Assembly (NCBI RefSeq): GCF_012272695.1
Contig: NZ_CP050902.1
Location: 1,240,001 to 1,304,000 of the forward strand
Source: Nocardioides sp. JQ2195
GTDB lineage: Bacteria > Actinomycetota > Actinomycetes > Propionibacteriales > Nocardioidaceae
Direction: 5' to 3'
Length of the DNA: 64,000 nucleotides
Each line of letters opens with the position of its first letter. Position 1 is the first letter of the stretch. Below the pieces are notes generated by a model. It did no database searches. It saw nothing but the letters and a program-made list of their open reading frames with translations, and was not told the origin of the DNA. The position numbers and the translations under genes are program-made. This document shows, piece after piece, positions 48,543 through 56,956 of this stretch.

Positions 48543-49919
48543 GTGAGCGTGCGCATCTCCGTCATCGGCACCGGCTACCTGGGTGCCACCCACGCGGCCG
48601 GGATGGCCGAGCTCGGTCACGACGTGATCGGCGTCGACACCGACGAGGCCAAGGTCCGGGCGCTGGCCTCGGGGCAGTTGCCCTTCTTCGAGCCCGGGCT
48701 TCCCGAGCTGATCGCCAAGCACGTGGCCCCGGGCAAGCTCCGGTTCACCACCTCCCTGGCCGAGGCAGCCGACTTCGCGGACATCCACTTCGTGTGCGTC
48801 GGAACTCCTCAGGGCGAGAGCGGCGCCGCAGACCTGAGTCATCTCCACGCCGTGATCGACGGGTTGGTCCCAGCGCTGGGACGCAACACGCTGGTCGTCG
48901 GCAAGTCGACAGTGCCGGTGGGAACAGCGCAGTCGCTGTTGCCACGCATCGCGGCACTGGCCCCCAGTGGGGTGGACGTGGAGGTGGCCTGGAATCCGGA
49001 GTTCCTGCGCGAGGGACACGCCGTGCACGACACGCTGCACCCCAACCGGCTGGTCCTCGGCGTGAGCTCGCCCGGGGCCGAGTGGGCGCTGCGCAACGTC
49101 TATGCGACCCCGATCGCCGAGGGGTCGCCCGTGGTGGTGAGCAACCTGCCGACGGCCGAGCTGGTCAAGGTCTCGGCCAACGCGTTCCTCGCCACGAAGA
49201 TCTCCTTCATCAACGCGATGGCGGAGCTGTGTGAGCTGACCGGTGCGGACGTCGCATCACTGGCCGATGCGCTCGGCCACGACGACCGCATCGGTCGCAA
49301 GTTCCTCGGAGCCGGACTCGGGTACGGCGGTGGTTGCCTGCCCAAGGACGTGCGAGCGTTGATCGCCCGCGCCGAGGAGCTGGGATCGGGTCGGTCCGTG
49401 GAGTTCCTCCACGGAGTCGACGCGATCAACGCCCGGCGTCGCGACCGGGTGGTCGAGGAGGCGTTGTCGGTGCTGCGCACCGTCAACGGCCGGGCCTTCG
49501 GACGGGTCGCCGTCCTCGGGGCGTCGTTCAAGCCGCTCTCGGACGACGTGCGCGACTCTCCGGCACTCGACGTGGCCCGCCGACTCAGCCGCGCAGGTGC
49601 CTGGGTGACGGTCTACGACCCCCAGGCCGCGGTGCCGGCCCGCTCGGCCGCCCCGGAGCTGCGGTACGCCGCCAACGCGGTCGCCGCCTGTCGCAAGGCC
49701 GACGTCGTGCTGCACCTGACGGAATGGGCAGAGTTCCGCGACCTCGACCCACGACGGCTGCGCGACGCCGCACGGGGCCGGGTCCTCATCGACGGGCGCA
49801 ACTCCCTGGACCCCTCGTCGTGGCTCGCCGCAGGATGGGACGTGCGCACGCTGGGGACGCTGGTCACGCAGGAGCCGAAGGCAGGAACCCAGCCATCTTT
49901 GGTGGGTGGGCGGGTTTGA
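48543..49919 (+). CDS. ugd: UDP-glucose 6-dehydrogenase
   Basis: This enzyme oxidises UDP-glucose to UDP-glucuronate. The GTG at 48543 lies 4-5 bases after GAGGAGGA; a GTG two codons later gives the canonical MRISVIGTGYLGATHA and is also possible. With 458 residues, the Rossmann start GTGYLG, STVPVGTA, the FLREGHAVHD substrate loop and the catalytic C265 in GYGGGCLPKD are all present. The GGGCLPKD form distinguishes it from the dehydrogenase at 5533. It is preceded by the GT4 gene in what looks like a two-gene operon. Confidence 0.92.
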   Translation: MSVRISVIGTGYLGATHAAGMAELGHDVIGVDTDEAKVRALASGQLPFFEPGLPELIAKHVAPGKLRFTTSLAEAADFADIHFVCVGTPQGESGAADLSHLHAVIDGLVPALGRNTLVVGKSTVPVGTAQSLLPRIAALAPSGVDVEVAWNPEFLREGHAVHDTLHPNRLVLGVSSPGAEWALRNVYATPIAEGSPVVVSNLPTAELVKVSANAFLATKISFINAMAELCELTGADVASLADALGHDDRIGRKFLGAGLGYGGGCLPKDVRALIARAEELGSGRSVEFLHGVDAINARRRDRVVEEALSVLRTVNGRAFGRVAVLGASFKPLSDDVRDSPALDVARRLSRAGAWVTVYDPQAAVPARSAAPELRYAANAVAACRKADVVLHLTEWAEFRDLDPRRLRDAARGRVLIDGRNSLDPSSWLAAGWDVRTLGTLVTQEPKAGTQPSLVGGRV

Positions 49920-49997
49920 TCCTCTTCCTGCAGTGGCATGCTGCTCGCGGCAGCCGATGAGTTGCCGGTCACGCCACCGCACGAAGAGGACCTGCAC

Positions 49998-50999
49998 ATG
50001 TCGATCACCCCCCGCACCATCGAGCCTGTCGAGCTGACCAAGGCCAAGGGGATCCTCGACGAGGTCTCCACCGCCTTCTCCAAGAAGGTCGTCGGCCAGG
50101 AGCAGCTGCGCACCTCGCTGATGGTGGCGATGATGGCCGAGGGGCACATCCTGCTCGAGAGCGTGCCCGGACTGGCCAAGACCCTGGCTGCCTCGACACT
50201 GGCCAAGGCGGTGCGCGCCGACTTCGCCCGCATCCAGTGCACTCCTGACCTGCTGCCCAGCGACATCATCGGCACCCAGGTCTACGACCCGCGCAACCAC
50301 GTGTTCGAGACCCAGCTCGGGCCGGTGCACGCCAACTTCGTGCTGCTCGACGAGATCAACCGGGCCAGCGCGAAGACCCAGTCGGCGATGCTGGAGGCGA
50401 TGCAGGAGCGGCAGACCTCGATCGCGGGCGAGATCCACCCGCTGCCCTCGCCCTTCATGGTGCTGGCCACCCAGAACCCCATCGAGGAGGAGGGCACCTA
50501 CGTCCTCCCGCAGGCCCAGATGGACCGCTTCCTCCTCAAGGAGGTCGTCGACTACCCGACCGACCACGAGGAGCTGGAGGTGCTCGACCGCTACGACAGT
50601 GGTGCGCTCGGCACCGGCAGCACCGTCGCCTCGGTGGTCACGCCGGAACAGGTGGGCTACCTGCAGCGCCTCGTCGAGCGGGTCTACGTCGACCCGGTGA
50701 TCAAGCGCTACATCGTGGCCCTGGTGCAGGCCACCCGTGAGACCGAGAAGGTGCTCGGCCCGGAGAACGGGCGCTATGTCGAGATCGGCGCGAGCCCGCG
50801 AGGCACGATCGCGTTCTACCAGGTGTCGAGGGCCCTGGCCCTGCTCGCCGGGCGCAACCACGTGATCCCCGAGGACGTGCGCCACCTGCGCCACGCGATC
50901 CTGCGCCACCGCATCCACCTCAACTTCGAGGCGCTCGCCGAGCGGGTCAGGCCGGAGATGGTCATCGACGCCGTCTTCGCCGCTGTCCCGTCTCCCTGA
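49998..50999 (+). CDS. MoxR family AAA+ ATPase
   Basis: MoxR ATPases work as chaperones with VWA-domain partners to activate or assemble metal- or envelope-associated proteins. The ATG at 49998 is preceded by AGAGGA; the 20 residues upstream in frame look non-coding. The 333-residue protein has Walker A HILLESVPGLAKT near residues 49-61, Walker B FVLLDEINRA near 115, the sensor ATQNPIEEEGTYVLPQAQMD and the C-terminal lid ASPRGTIAFYQVSRALALL. It heads a tightly packed six-gene operon with DUF58, a small membrane protein, two VWA proteins and a TPR-like protein. Confidence 0.94.
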   Translation: MSITPRTIEPVELTKAKGILDEVSTAFSKKVVGQEQLRTSLMVAMMAEGHILLESVPGLAKTLAASTLAKAVRADFARIQCTPDLLPSDIIGTQVYDPRNHVFETQLGPVHANFVLLDEINRASAKTQSAMLEAMQERQTSIAGEIHPLPSPFMVLATQNPIEEEGTYVLPQAQMDRFLLKEVVDYPTDHEELEVLDRYDSGALGTGSTVASVVTPEQVGYLQRLVERVYVDPVIKRYIVALVQATRETEKVLGPENGRYVEIGASPRGTIAFYQVSRALALLAGRNHVIPEDVRHLRHAILRHRIHLNFEALAERVRPEMVIDAVFAAVPSP

Positions 51000-51011
51000 T
51001 CGGGCACCCCG

Positions 51012-51899
51012 ATGACCACCCACCTGACGCGGGTCAAGGCCCGCATGTCGATCCACGCACACCGCAAGGTGCGCGGGCTGCTCGAGGGCGAGTACGCCTC
51101 GATGCACACGGGTCGCAGCCTGGACTTCAACGACCTGCGCGAGTACGTGCGCGGCGACGACGTGAAGGACATCGACTGGAAGGCCTCGGCGCGCAGCCGG
51201 GCCCTGCTCGTCAAGCGGTACGCCGCGGCACGCAAGCACACCATCCTGCTGGTCGCCTCGACCGGCCGGAGCATGGCCGCGATGAACGACCTCGACGTCC
51301 CCAAGCGGGATCTCTCGGTGATGGTGGCCGGGGTCGTGGGCTACCTCGCTGTCCGCCACGGCGACCGGGTGGGGTTGGCGTGGGGTGACGCGGCGGTCCA
51401 GCACCAGCTGCCGGCGGCGAGTGGTGAGCTGAACCTGGAGAACCGCCTGGCCTCGATCCACGACAACACGCTGCCCACCTCCGCGCCCTCCGACCTGTTG
51501 GGCCTCCTCGACCACGTCGCGCGCACCGTGCGTCGACGCACGATCCTGGTGGTGATCTCCGACGAGTACACGATCGACCGGGAGCTGTCCGCGATGCTGC
51601 GGCGGCTCGCGGTGCAGCACGAGGTGCTCTTCGTCTCGATCGGAGACCTCGACCCGACCAGCATGGAAGTGAACCAGCGGCTGGTCGACATCGACTCCGG
51701 CCAGGTGATCCCCGAGTGGGCGCGTCGCGACACGCGGCTGCGCCAGGAGTATGCCTCCATGCTCGCCGGCCAGGCCGACGGCATGCGCCGCGAGCTCGAC
51801 GGGCTGGGCATCATCCACCAGACCGTGCACGACGACGCGAGCGCGATCCGTGCCGTGCTCAAGCTCCTCGAGAGGCACCGTCATGCCGGGCGCCGATGA
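51012..51899 (+). CDS. DUF58 domain protein
   Basis: The 295-residue protein has the DUF58 signature GRSLDFNDLREYVRGDDVKD followed by IDWKASAR near residues 36-64. The C-terminal 200 residues are a VWA-like Rossmann domain (ILVVISDEYTIDREL near 177), lacking a full MIDAS. No membrane helix is seen, unlike many DUF58 proteins. It starts 12 bases after moxR. In such operons DUF58 is thought to be part of the MoxR client or adaptor set. Confidence 0.9.
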   Translation: MTTHLTRVKARMSIHAHRKVRGLLEGEYASMHTGRSLDFNDLREYVRGDDVKDIDWKASARSRALLVKRYAAARKHTILLVASTGRSMAAMNDLDVPKRDLSVMVAGVVGYLAVRHGDRVGLAWGDAAVQHQLPAASGELNLENRLASIHDNTLPTSAPSDLLGLLDHVARTVRRRTILVVISDEYTIDRELSAMLRRLAVQHEVLFVSIGDLDPTSMEVNQRLVDIDSGQVIPEWARRDTRLRQEYASMLAGQADGMRRELDGLGIIHQTVHDDASAIRAVLKLLERHRHAGRR

Positions 51900-52344
51900 G
51901 TTCTCCGGGCCGGTCGACTACGCCTCGCAGTGGCTGTGGTGGGCACTGGGTGCGTTCGCGCTGGTGGTTGTCTTCTACCTCGTGGTCCTCGTCTGGTCGC
52001 TGCTCGGTGGCTCGAGGCCCGGGCGTCCGGTCGACCTTCCCAGCGCGCGCGCACGGGCACTCGCCGAGCTCGACCGGATCGGGCACCAGGTGCACGCCGG
52101 TGAGATGCCCGAGCGCCTGGGCCATCAGCAGATGAGCGTCGTGGTTCGCGGATTCGTCTCGGACGCCAGTGGCCTGCCGGCACTGACGATGGCGTTGGCC
52201 GACCTGCGTGCCGCCGGCATCCCCCACCTGGCCGAGACCATCGCCCTGATGTATCCGCCCGAGTTCTCCCCGTCGGGCACTGGCGACGCGTCCCTGCAGT
52301 CGACGCTGGACCGGGCCAGGGACGTGGTGTCGTCATGGAGCTGA
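51883..52344 (+). CDS. Single-pass membrane protein of the MoxR operon
   Basis: The 153-residue protein begins MPGADEFSGPVDYASQWLWW, followed by one strong transmembrane helix (ALGAFALVVVFYLVVLVWSL). The C-terminal cytosolic part has about 100 residues with ALAELDRIGHQVHAGEMPER. Its position and layout recall DUF4381-like proteins that lie between DUF58 and VWA genes, but the match is not certain. The ATG lies inside the DUF58 gene (17-base overlap), and its own 3' end overlaps the next gene by 10 bases, so expression is coupled. Confidence 0.75.
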   Translation: MPGADEFSGPVDYASQWLWWALGAFALVVVFYLVVLVWSLLGGSRPGRPVDLPSARARALAELDRIGHQVHAGEMPERLGHQQMSVVVRGFVSDASGLPALTMALADLRAAGIPHLAETIALMYPPEFSPSGTGDASLQSTLDRARDVVSSWS

Positions 52345-53312
52345 AGTGGTCCTGGCTGCCACTGGTCCTGGGCGCGATCGTCCTGGTGTGGTTGGTGATC
52401 TGGTTCTTCCCGACCCCGTTCCGCAGCACCCCACGCGACGCCGTGCTGGTCGCCCACGCCCAACGCCTGCGCCGCATCCCTCGCTTCCGGGCACTGGCAC
52501 GACGGCGTGAGCTCGAGATGTTGCTCCGCGTGGTTGCCGTGCTCTTCCTGATCGGGGGCAGCATCTTCCTGAGCTCGCGACTGACCTCGACGAAGACCCA
52601 CCAGCCCGAGGTGAGCAACCGCGACATCATGCTGTGCCTCGACGTCTCCGGGTCGATGACGTCGTACGACGAGCAGCTGGTCCGCGAGTTCCGCGAGATC
52701 GCCGAGGGCCTCGACGGGGAACGGATCGGCCTGACCATCTGGAGCGGTGTCGCGGTGACCGTGTTCCCGCTGACCGACGACTACGAGTTCGTGATCGAGC
52801 AGCTCGACCAGTCCGCGGAGAAGCTGGCTGCCTACGACTACAACTTCACCGCGGGCACGTATCTCGGTGACGACCGCGGGTCCCTCATCAGCGACGGCCT
52901 CGTGTCGTGCGTGGACCGCTTCGACCGGCCCGACGAGGAGCGCGGCCGTGCCATCGTGCTCGCCTCCGACAACGACCCGCAGGGCAAGCCGATCTTCAAG
53001 CTCCCCGAGGCGGCTGACTACGCCGCCGAGAAGGACGTCGTCGTCTACGGGCTCGGAACTCCGGGGATGACGTACGACCCCGGTGCCACGGCAGGCTTCC
53101 AGGACGTGGTCGACAAGACCGGGGGAAGCCTGAAGATCATGGGCGAGGACGGGTCCGCCGCCGAGATCGCGCAAGGCATCAACGACCTCGAGGCCGCCCG
53201 GAGCAAGGAACCCGCTCGGGTGAGCGTGCTCGACGAGCCCGGCACGGGGGCCGCGCTGGTCACTGCCGGAGTCGTCCTCGTCGTCCTGACCGGGATCAGG
53301 AGGCGCTCATGA
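52335..53312 (+). CDS. VWA domain membrane protein (BatA-like)
   Basis: The 325-residue protein has an N-terminal helix (PLVLGAIVLVWLVIWFF), a second helix near residues 70-88, a VWA domain from about 98 to 275 and a C-terminal helix (ALVTAGVVLVVLTG). The MIDAS is intact: LCLDVSGSMTSYDE near residue 100, a Thr at about 175 in FTAGTYLGDD and VLASDNDPQG near 215. It probably presents the VWA domain outside the membrane or to the MoxR ATPase. It overlaps the next gene by 4 bases (ATGA). Confidence 0.88.
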   Translation: MELKWSWLPLVLGAIVLVWLVIWFFPTPFRSTPRDAVLVAHAQRLRRIPRFRALARRRELEMLLRVVAVLFLIGGSIFLSSRLTSTKTHQPEVSNRDIMLCLDVSGSMTSYDEQLVREFREIAEGLDGERIGLTIWSGVAVTVFPLTDDYEFVIEQLDQSAEKLAAYDYNFTAGTYLGDDRGSLISDGLVSCVDRFDRPDEERGRAIVLASDNDPQGKPIFKLPEAADYAAEKDVVVYGLGTPGMTYDPGATAGFQDVVDKTGGSLKIMGEDGSAAEIAQGINDLEAARSKEPARVSVLDEPGTGAALVTAGVVLVVLTGIRRRS

Positions 53313-54310
53313 GTGTCCTGGAGATCAGCTTCCGGCCGATGGCACCGGGCTGGTTGGTCGGTGCCGGAGCGGCGGTGCTCCTGGTGCTGGTGATCTTCTT
53401 CCTGGTCAGGCGTCCGGGGGAGCGCTGGGGCTGGACCGTGCGTGCGCTGATGCTGCTGGCACTGGTCGGCATCCTGGTCCGCCCCGGCTACGGCGAGGTG
53501 AAGTCGTCGGCGAAGACCGCCGACCTGGAGATCCTGGTCGTCGTCGACAGGACCACCAGCATGTCGGCCCTCGACTGGAACGGTGACCAACGCCGGCTCG
53601 ACGGGGTCAGGACGGACATGAAGGAGCTGACCCGTGCGTTTCCGGGAGCCCGGTTCTCACTGATGACCTTCGGACGGTTCGTGCGCACCGAGCTGCCGTT
53701 CTCCAGCGACTCCGGGGCGTTCCTCGCGGCTGTCGACACCATCCAGCGCGAGGACATCTACGACGGCACCGGCTCGGTGGTCGACGCCCCGCTCAAGGAC
53801 ATGGAGACGGTGCTCACGAAGGCCGCCGAGCGGAACCCGGACCGCAAGCGCATCGTGGTCTTCGTCAGCGACGGGGAGAACACCGCTGAGGGAGAGACCC
53901 AGGACTCGTTCGAGCCCCTCGACGAGGTGGTCGACGCCGGCATCGTGCTCGGCTACGGCACTGAGGCGGGCGGCAAGATGCTGCGCTACGAGGACCCTGA
54001 CTACGCCAGCGACTCCTACGTGCACGACGAGAACTACGACGATGCCCTCTCGAGGCTCGATCAGGAGAACCTCGAGAAGGTCGCCTCCGAGATGGGCGTG
54101 GACTACCAGCACCGGGAGGAACCGGGCGGGCTCGACACGTGGGCCGACGGCATCGACCACGACTTCACACCGGATGACGACGACGTCGTGGCTCAGCACG
54201 AGGTCTACTGGATGTTCGCCCTCGGACTCTTCGGCCTTGCCCTGGTCGAGCTGGCCATCGGCTGGCGGGGATTCCACCAGGCCCGACGCGAGATGAAGGG
54301 ACTGCGATGA
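53309..54310 (+). CDS. Second VWA domain membrane protein (BatB-like)
   Basis: The 333-residue protein has two N-terminal helices (LVGAGAAVLLVLVIFFLV and ALMLLALVGILV), a VWA domain from about 70 and a C-terminal helix (WMFALGLFGLALVELAIGW). The MIDAS motif reads DRTTSM, with Thr in place of the first Ser of DxSxS, a conservative change that may still bind metal. VFVSDGENTAEGE near 190 is the third metal loop. A long acidic stretch, including DDDDVV, follows the domain. It is coupled to both neighbours by ATGA overlaps. Confidence 0.88.
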   Translation: MSVLEISFRPMAPGWLVGAGAAVLLVLVIFFLVRRPGERWGWTVRALMLLALVGILVRPGYGEVKSSAKTADLEILVVVDRTTSMSALDWNGDQRRLDGVRTDMKELTRAFPGARFSLMTFGRFVRTELPFSSDSGAFLAAVDTIQREDIYDGTGSVVDAPLKDMETVLTKAAERNPDRKRIVVFVSDGENTAEGETQDSFEPLDEVVDAGIVLGYGTEAGGKMLRYEDPDYASDSYVHDENYDDALSRLDQENLEKVASEMGVDYQHREEPGGLDTWADGIDHDFTPDDDDVVAQHEVYWMFALGLFGLALVELAIGWRGFHQARREMKGLR

Positions 54311-55032
54311 CCCTGACCACCAATCCCGACCGCCGTCGGTGGCGCAACCGGCTCTTCCTGGTCGGGCTGCTCCCGTTGCTGCTGTCCCTGCTGTTCTTCG
54401 GCAAGGTGGCGCTGATGCTCGACGCCCACGCATCGGGTGAGGATGCCTACGGCTCCGACAGCTTCGGCAGGGCCGCCGACGAGTTCGCCCGCAACCAGCG
54501 ACTCAACGTCATCGAGCCGTGGATCGCCTCGTTCAACGAGGGCACGGCCGACCACCAGGACGAGAAGTACGATGACGCCCTCGACAGGTACGACGCCGCC
54601 CTGGCCGACGTGCCCGACGACCGGGAGTGCGTGGTCCGCACCAACATGGCGCTGGCCCACGAGGCCATCGGAGACCGGGCCCTCGAGGAGGAGCAGAAGC
54701 CGGATGCGGTCGCGGCCTGGCAGGACGGGATCGCGGTGATGGCCGAGGCAGACTGCCCGACCGATGCCGCCGGCGGAGACGAGCAGACCGAGAAGGCGGC
54801 GGCGGTGGATGCCCGGCTGCGCCAGAAGCTCGAGGAGCAGCACGCTCCCGAGAAGAAGCAGGAGAAGGACCAGGAGCAGGACCGGGAGAAGCAGCAGCAG
54901 GAGCAGGAGAAGCTCGAGAAGAAGAAGCAGAAGATCGAGCAGCGCAACGCCGAGGGACGCGAGAAGCGAGCCGAGTCCAAGCAGTACGAGGACTACCCCT
55001 ACTCAGGCTCGGACAACGGGCCCCAGTGGTGA
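54307..55032 (+). CDS. TPR-like, coiled-coil membrane protein (BatC-like)
   Basis: The 241-residue protein has one N-terminal helix (LFLVGLLPLLLSLLFFGKVA), then a TPR-like region with FNEGTADHQDEKYDDALDRY and NMALAHEAIGDRALEEEQ near residues 80-135. From about 165 there is a highly charged Lys/Glu/Gln coiled coil, ending in a short acidic tail. It is the last gene of the MoxR operon, matching the TPR protein (BatC/BatE) of Bat operons in other phyla. The function is inferred from context. Confidence 0.78.
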   Translation: MTLTTNPDRRRWRNRLFLVGLLPLLLSLLFFGKVALMLDAHASGEDAYGSDSFGRAADEFARNQRLNVIEPWIASFNEGTADHQDEKYDDALDRYDAALADVPDDRECVVRTNMALAHEAIGDRALEEEQKPDAVAAWQDGIAVMAEADCPTDAAGGDEQTEKAAAVDARLRQKLEEQHAPEKKQEKDQEQDREKQQQEQEKLEKKKQKIEQRNAEGREKRAESKQYEDYPYSGSDNGPQW

Positions 55033-55041
55033 CTGCGTCGT

Positions 55042-55069
55042 CGCCCGGGTGACTGTGCGCCCGGGTGAC
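55042..55069 (+). repeat. Short direct repeat after the MoxR operon
   Basis: CGCCCGGGTGAC occurs at 55042-55053 and 55058-55069 in the gap between convergent genes. No hairpin terminator is evident there. Confidence 0.5.
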
Positions 55070-55110
55070 GTGCGCTGGGGCGACTGTGCGGTGGCACGTG
55101 GGGACGAACG

Positions 55111-56196
55111 TCACCGGATCAGCGTGACGGCCTCCTCGACGGTGTCGACCAGGTGCACGTGTGGCTCCATCGCCCGACCGGCCGCGAGTGACTTGAGCAG
55201 TGGCCACGCTGGCACGGTGCGGGTCCAGTGCTCGACGTCGACCAGCACCATCGGCGCGACCGACGACTCGTCGGCGTAGTAGTTCTCGCAGGCGTCCTGG
55301 AAGATCTCCTGCACGGTGCCGCCGGCGCCGGGCAGGAACACGATGCCCTGGTCACAGACCTCGAGCAGGATCGCCTCGCGGGTCGCGTTCCGGAAGTACT
55401 TGGCGATGCTGCTGGCGAACGCGTTCGGCGGTTCGTGGCCGTAGTGCCAGGTCGGGATGCCGAGCGAGTCGGTGCCGTCAGGGAACGCGGCGAGCACCTC
55501 GAAGGCGACCTTCGCCCAGGCGCCGATGTCCGGCCTGAAGCTGGGCACCTTGCCGAGCCCGGCCAACGCTGACCGGAGGTCTGCGGCGCCGTGGTTGGCC
55601 ATCCACGCGCCCAGGTTGGCGGCCTCCATCGCCCCCGGGCCGCCCCCGGTGGCCACGGTCAGCTTGCCGCCGCCGGCCAGGAGGTGGCCGAGGCGCGCCG
55701 CGTCGGCGTACGCCTGCTCGCCGCGCTCGAGGGCGTGCCCGCCCATCACGCCGACGAACCGACGCCCCCTGCGGAAGCCGGCGAGGGCCTCGTCGACTGC
55801 GTGGTCGTGGAGGGCCTGGGCCAGCGCGGTGTCGGAGTCGGACGGCTGCTTCGACCAGCCGTAGACGCGCGCGTCCAGGCACTCCTCGTAGGGAGTGGTG
55901 TCGAAGAGCTCCGCAGGCGTGTAGAGCTCCGCCCGATAGCTGTCCACCGGGACGTCCGGCACCGAGGGGAAGACGAGTGCTCCTCGAGCGCCTACGTCGT
56001 CCTCGCCGCCCGGCGCGAAGGTGCAGCCGAGGAACAGGGCGCCGGCCACGCGCACTCGACCGAGGTCGTCGCCACGAGCGGACAGGTCCAGCGAGTGCAG
56101 GTGCCACCCGGTCAGCGAGGTGCTGCCGCGCGCCAACCGGGCGTCGAACTCCGCCAGGGTGTCGACCTCGACCACGCGTCCGCGTCTCTTCTGCAT
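55111..56196 (-). CDS. LOG-family-like nucleotide-binding protein
   Basis: The 361-residue protein contains the two LOG-family motifs: ATGGGPGAMEAANLGAWM near residue 185 and FLPGAGGTVQEIFQD near 293, corresponding to the phosphate-binding PGGxGTxxE loop. LOG proteins release cytokinin-type bases from nucleoside monophosphates or act on related nucleotides. This one is about 150 residues longer than a standard LOG because of an N-terminal extension with a pentapeptide-like look (LSLDLSARGDDLGRVRVAG-type). That suggests a distinct subfamily of predicted Rossmann-fold nucleotide-binding proteins. It converges with the MoxR operon. Confidence 0.75.
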   Translation of the reverse strand: MQKRRGRVVEVDTLAEFDARLARGSTSLTGWHLHSLDLSARGDDLGRVRVAGALFLGCTFAPGGEDDVGARGALVFPSVPDVPVDSYRAELYTPAELFDTTPYEECLDARVYGWSKQPSDSDTALAQALHDHAVDEALAGFRRGRRFVGVMGGHALERGEQAYADAARLGHLLAGGGKLTVATGGGPGAMEAANLGAWMANHGAADLRSALAGLGKVPSFRPDIGAWAKVAFEVLAAFPDGTDSLGIPTWHYGHEPPNAFASSIAKYFRNATREAILLEVCDQGIVFLPGAGGTVQEIFQDACENYYADESSVAPMVLVDVEHWTRTVPAWPLLKSLAAGRAMEPHVHLVDTVEEAVTLIR

Positions 56197-56215
56197 GGCG
56201 TCGAGGCTAGGGCAT

Positions 56216-56839
56216 TCAGCGCTCCCGCCAGGTCTCCTTGTGCAGCACCGAGTGGAGGGGGGAGCGGTGCCGCCAGCCGAACCTCTCGAGGTCAGGCGTG
56301 TCGGGGAGGTCGGCGACGTTGCCCACGCACAGCCAGGCGACCGGTCTGATCCGGTCGGGGAAGCCGACCAGCCCGGACAGGAACTCCTCCCGGTAGAAGC
56401 TCACCCACCCCACGCCCAGCCCCTCGGCGGTCGCCGCCAGCCAGAGGTTCTGGATCGCCAGGCAGGTCGAGTAGAGCCCGGCGTCCGCGATCGCATGCCG
56501 ACCGAGCACGTGCTGGCCGCCGCGGGTCGGGTCGTGGCCCACGACGATCCCCAACCCTGACTCGCGAATCCCCTCGATCTTGATGCGGGAGAAGGTCTCC
56601 GCCCGCTCTCCGTCGAGGGCGTCCGCGAAGACCGCGCGCTGGGTGGCCACGTGCTCGTGGAAGGCCTCCAGCTTGCCGGGGTCGCGCACCAGCACGAAGT
56701 CCCACGGCTGGCTCATGCCGACACTCGGCGCGCTGTGCGCTGCGCTGAGGACGCGGGTGAGCACGTCCTCAGCGACCGGCGCGCCGGTGAACTCGGCCCG
56801 GGTGTCGCGGCGGCGGTTGATCGCGTCATAGAGGTCCAC
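56216..56839 (-). CDS. bluB: BluB-like nitroreductase (5,6-dimethylbenzimidazole synthase family)
   Basis: BluB converts FMNH2 into the lower ligand of vitamin B12. The GTG at 56839 gives MDLYDAINRRRDTRAEFTGA and 207 residues; a longer frame exists but a TAGCGT box sits 7 bases before this GTG. The flavin site shows RRRDTRAEF near 9, SAPSVGMSQPWDFVLVRD near 38 and GVGWVSFYRE near 140, the last typical of BluB. Specific BluB function is likely but not proven, as other nitroreductases look similar. No other cobalamin gene is in the window. Confidence 0.8.
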   Translation of the reverse strand: MDLYDAINRRRDTRAEFTGAPVAEDVLTRVLSAAHSAPSVGMSQPWDFVLVRDPGKLEAFHEHVATQRAVFADALDGERAETFSRIKIEGIRESGLGIVVGHDPTRGGQHVLGRHAIADAGLYSTCLAIQNLWLAATAEGLGVGWVSFYREEFLSGLVGFPDRIRPVAWLCVGNVADLPDTPDLERFGWRHRSPLHSVLHKETWRER

Positions 56840-56846
56840 GGCGCGA

Positions 56847-56852
56847 ACGCTA
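56847..56852 (-). promoter_or_regulatory. Leaderless-type -10 box of the bluB-like gene
   Basis: On the minus strand TAGCGT ends 7 bases before the GTG at 56839. Confidence 0.5.
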
Positions 56853-56876
56853 GCGCCCCCGGGGCGAGCCACCCGC

Positions 56877-56935
56877 GTGGGACCAACCTCTTGGTTCACC
56901 TCCGGCCGAGAAGGCAACCGAACCGTTGGTCCCAC
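56877..56935. promoter_or_regulatory. Inverted repeat upstream of the bluB-like gene
   Basis: GTGGGACCAAC (56877-56887) pairs with GTTGGTCCCAC (56925-56935). GGTTC and GAACC add 5 more pairs after a 5-base bulge. It lies between the RIO kinase stop and the nitroreductase promoter, both on the minus strand. It could terminate the kinase transcript, regulate the nitroreductase, or both. Confidence 0.55.
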
Positions 56936-56956
56936 ACGGGGTGTCCGGGGGGACGG

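Noticed and set aside
49257..51884. Long antisense frame opposite ugd, moxR and DUF58
   Set aside because: The sense genes are unambiguous, and the antisense product shows only compositional bias (His/Arg/Val) and no family motif.
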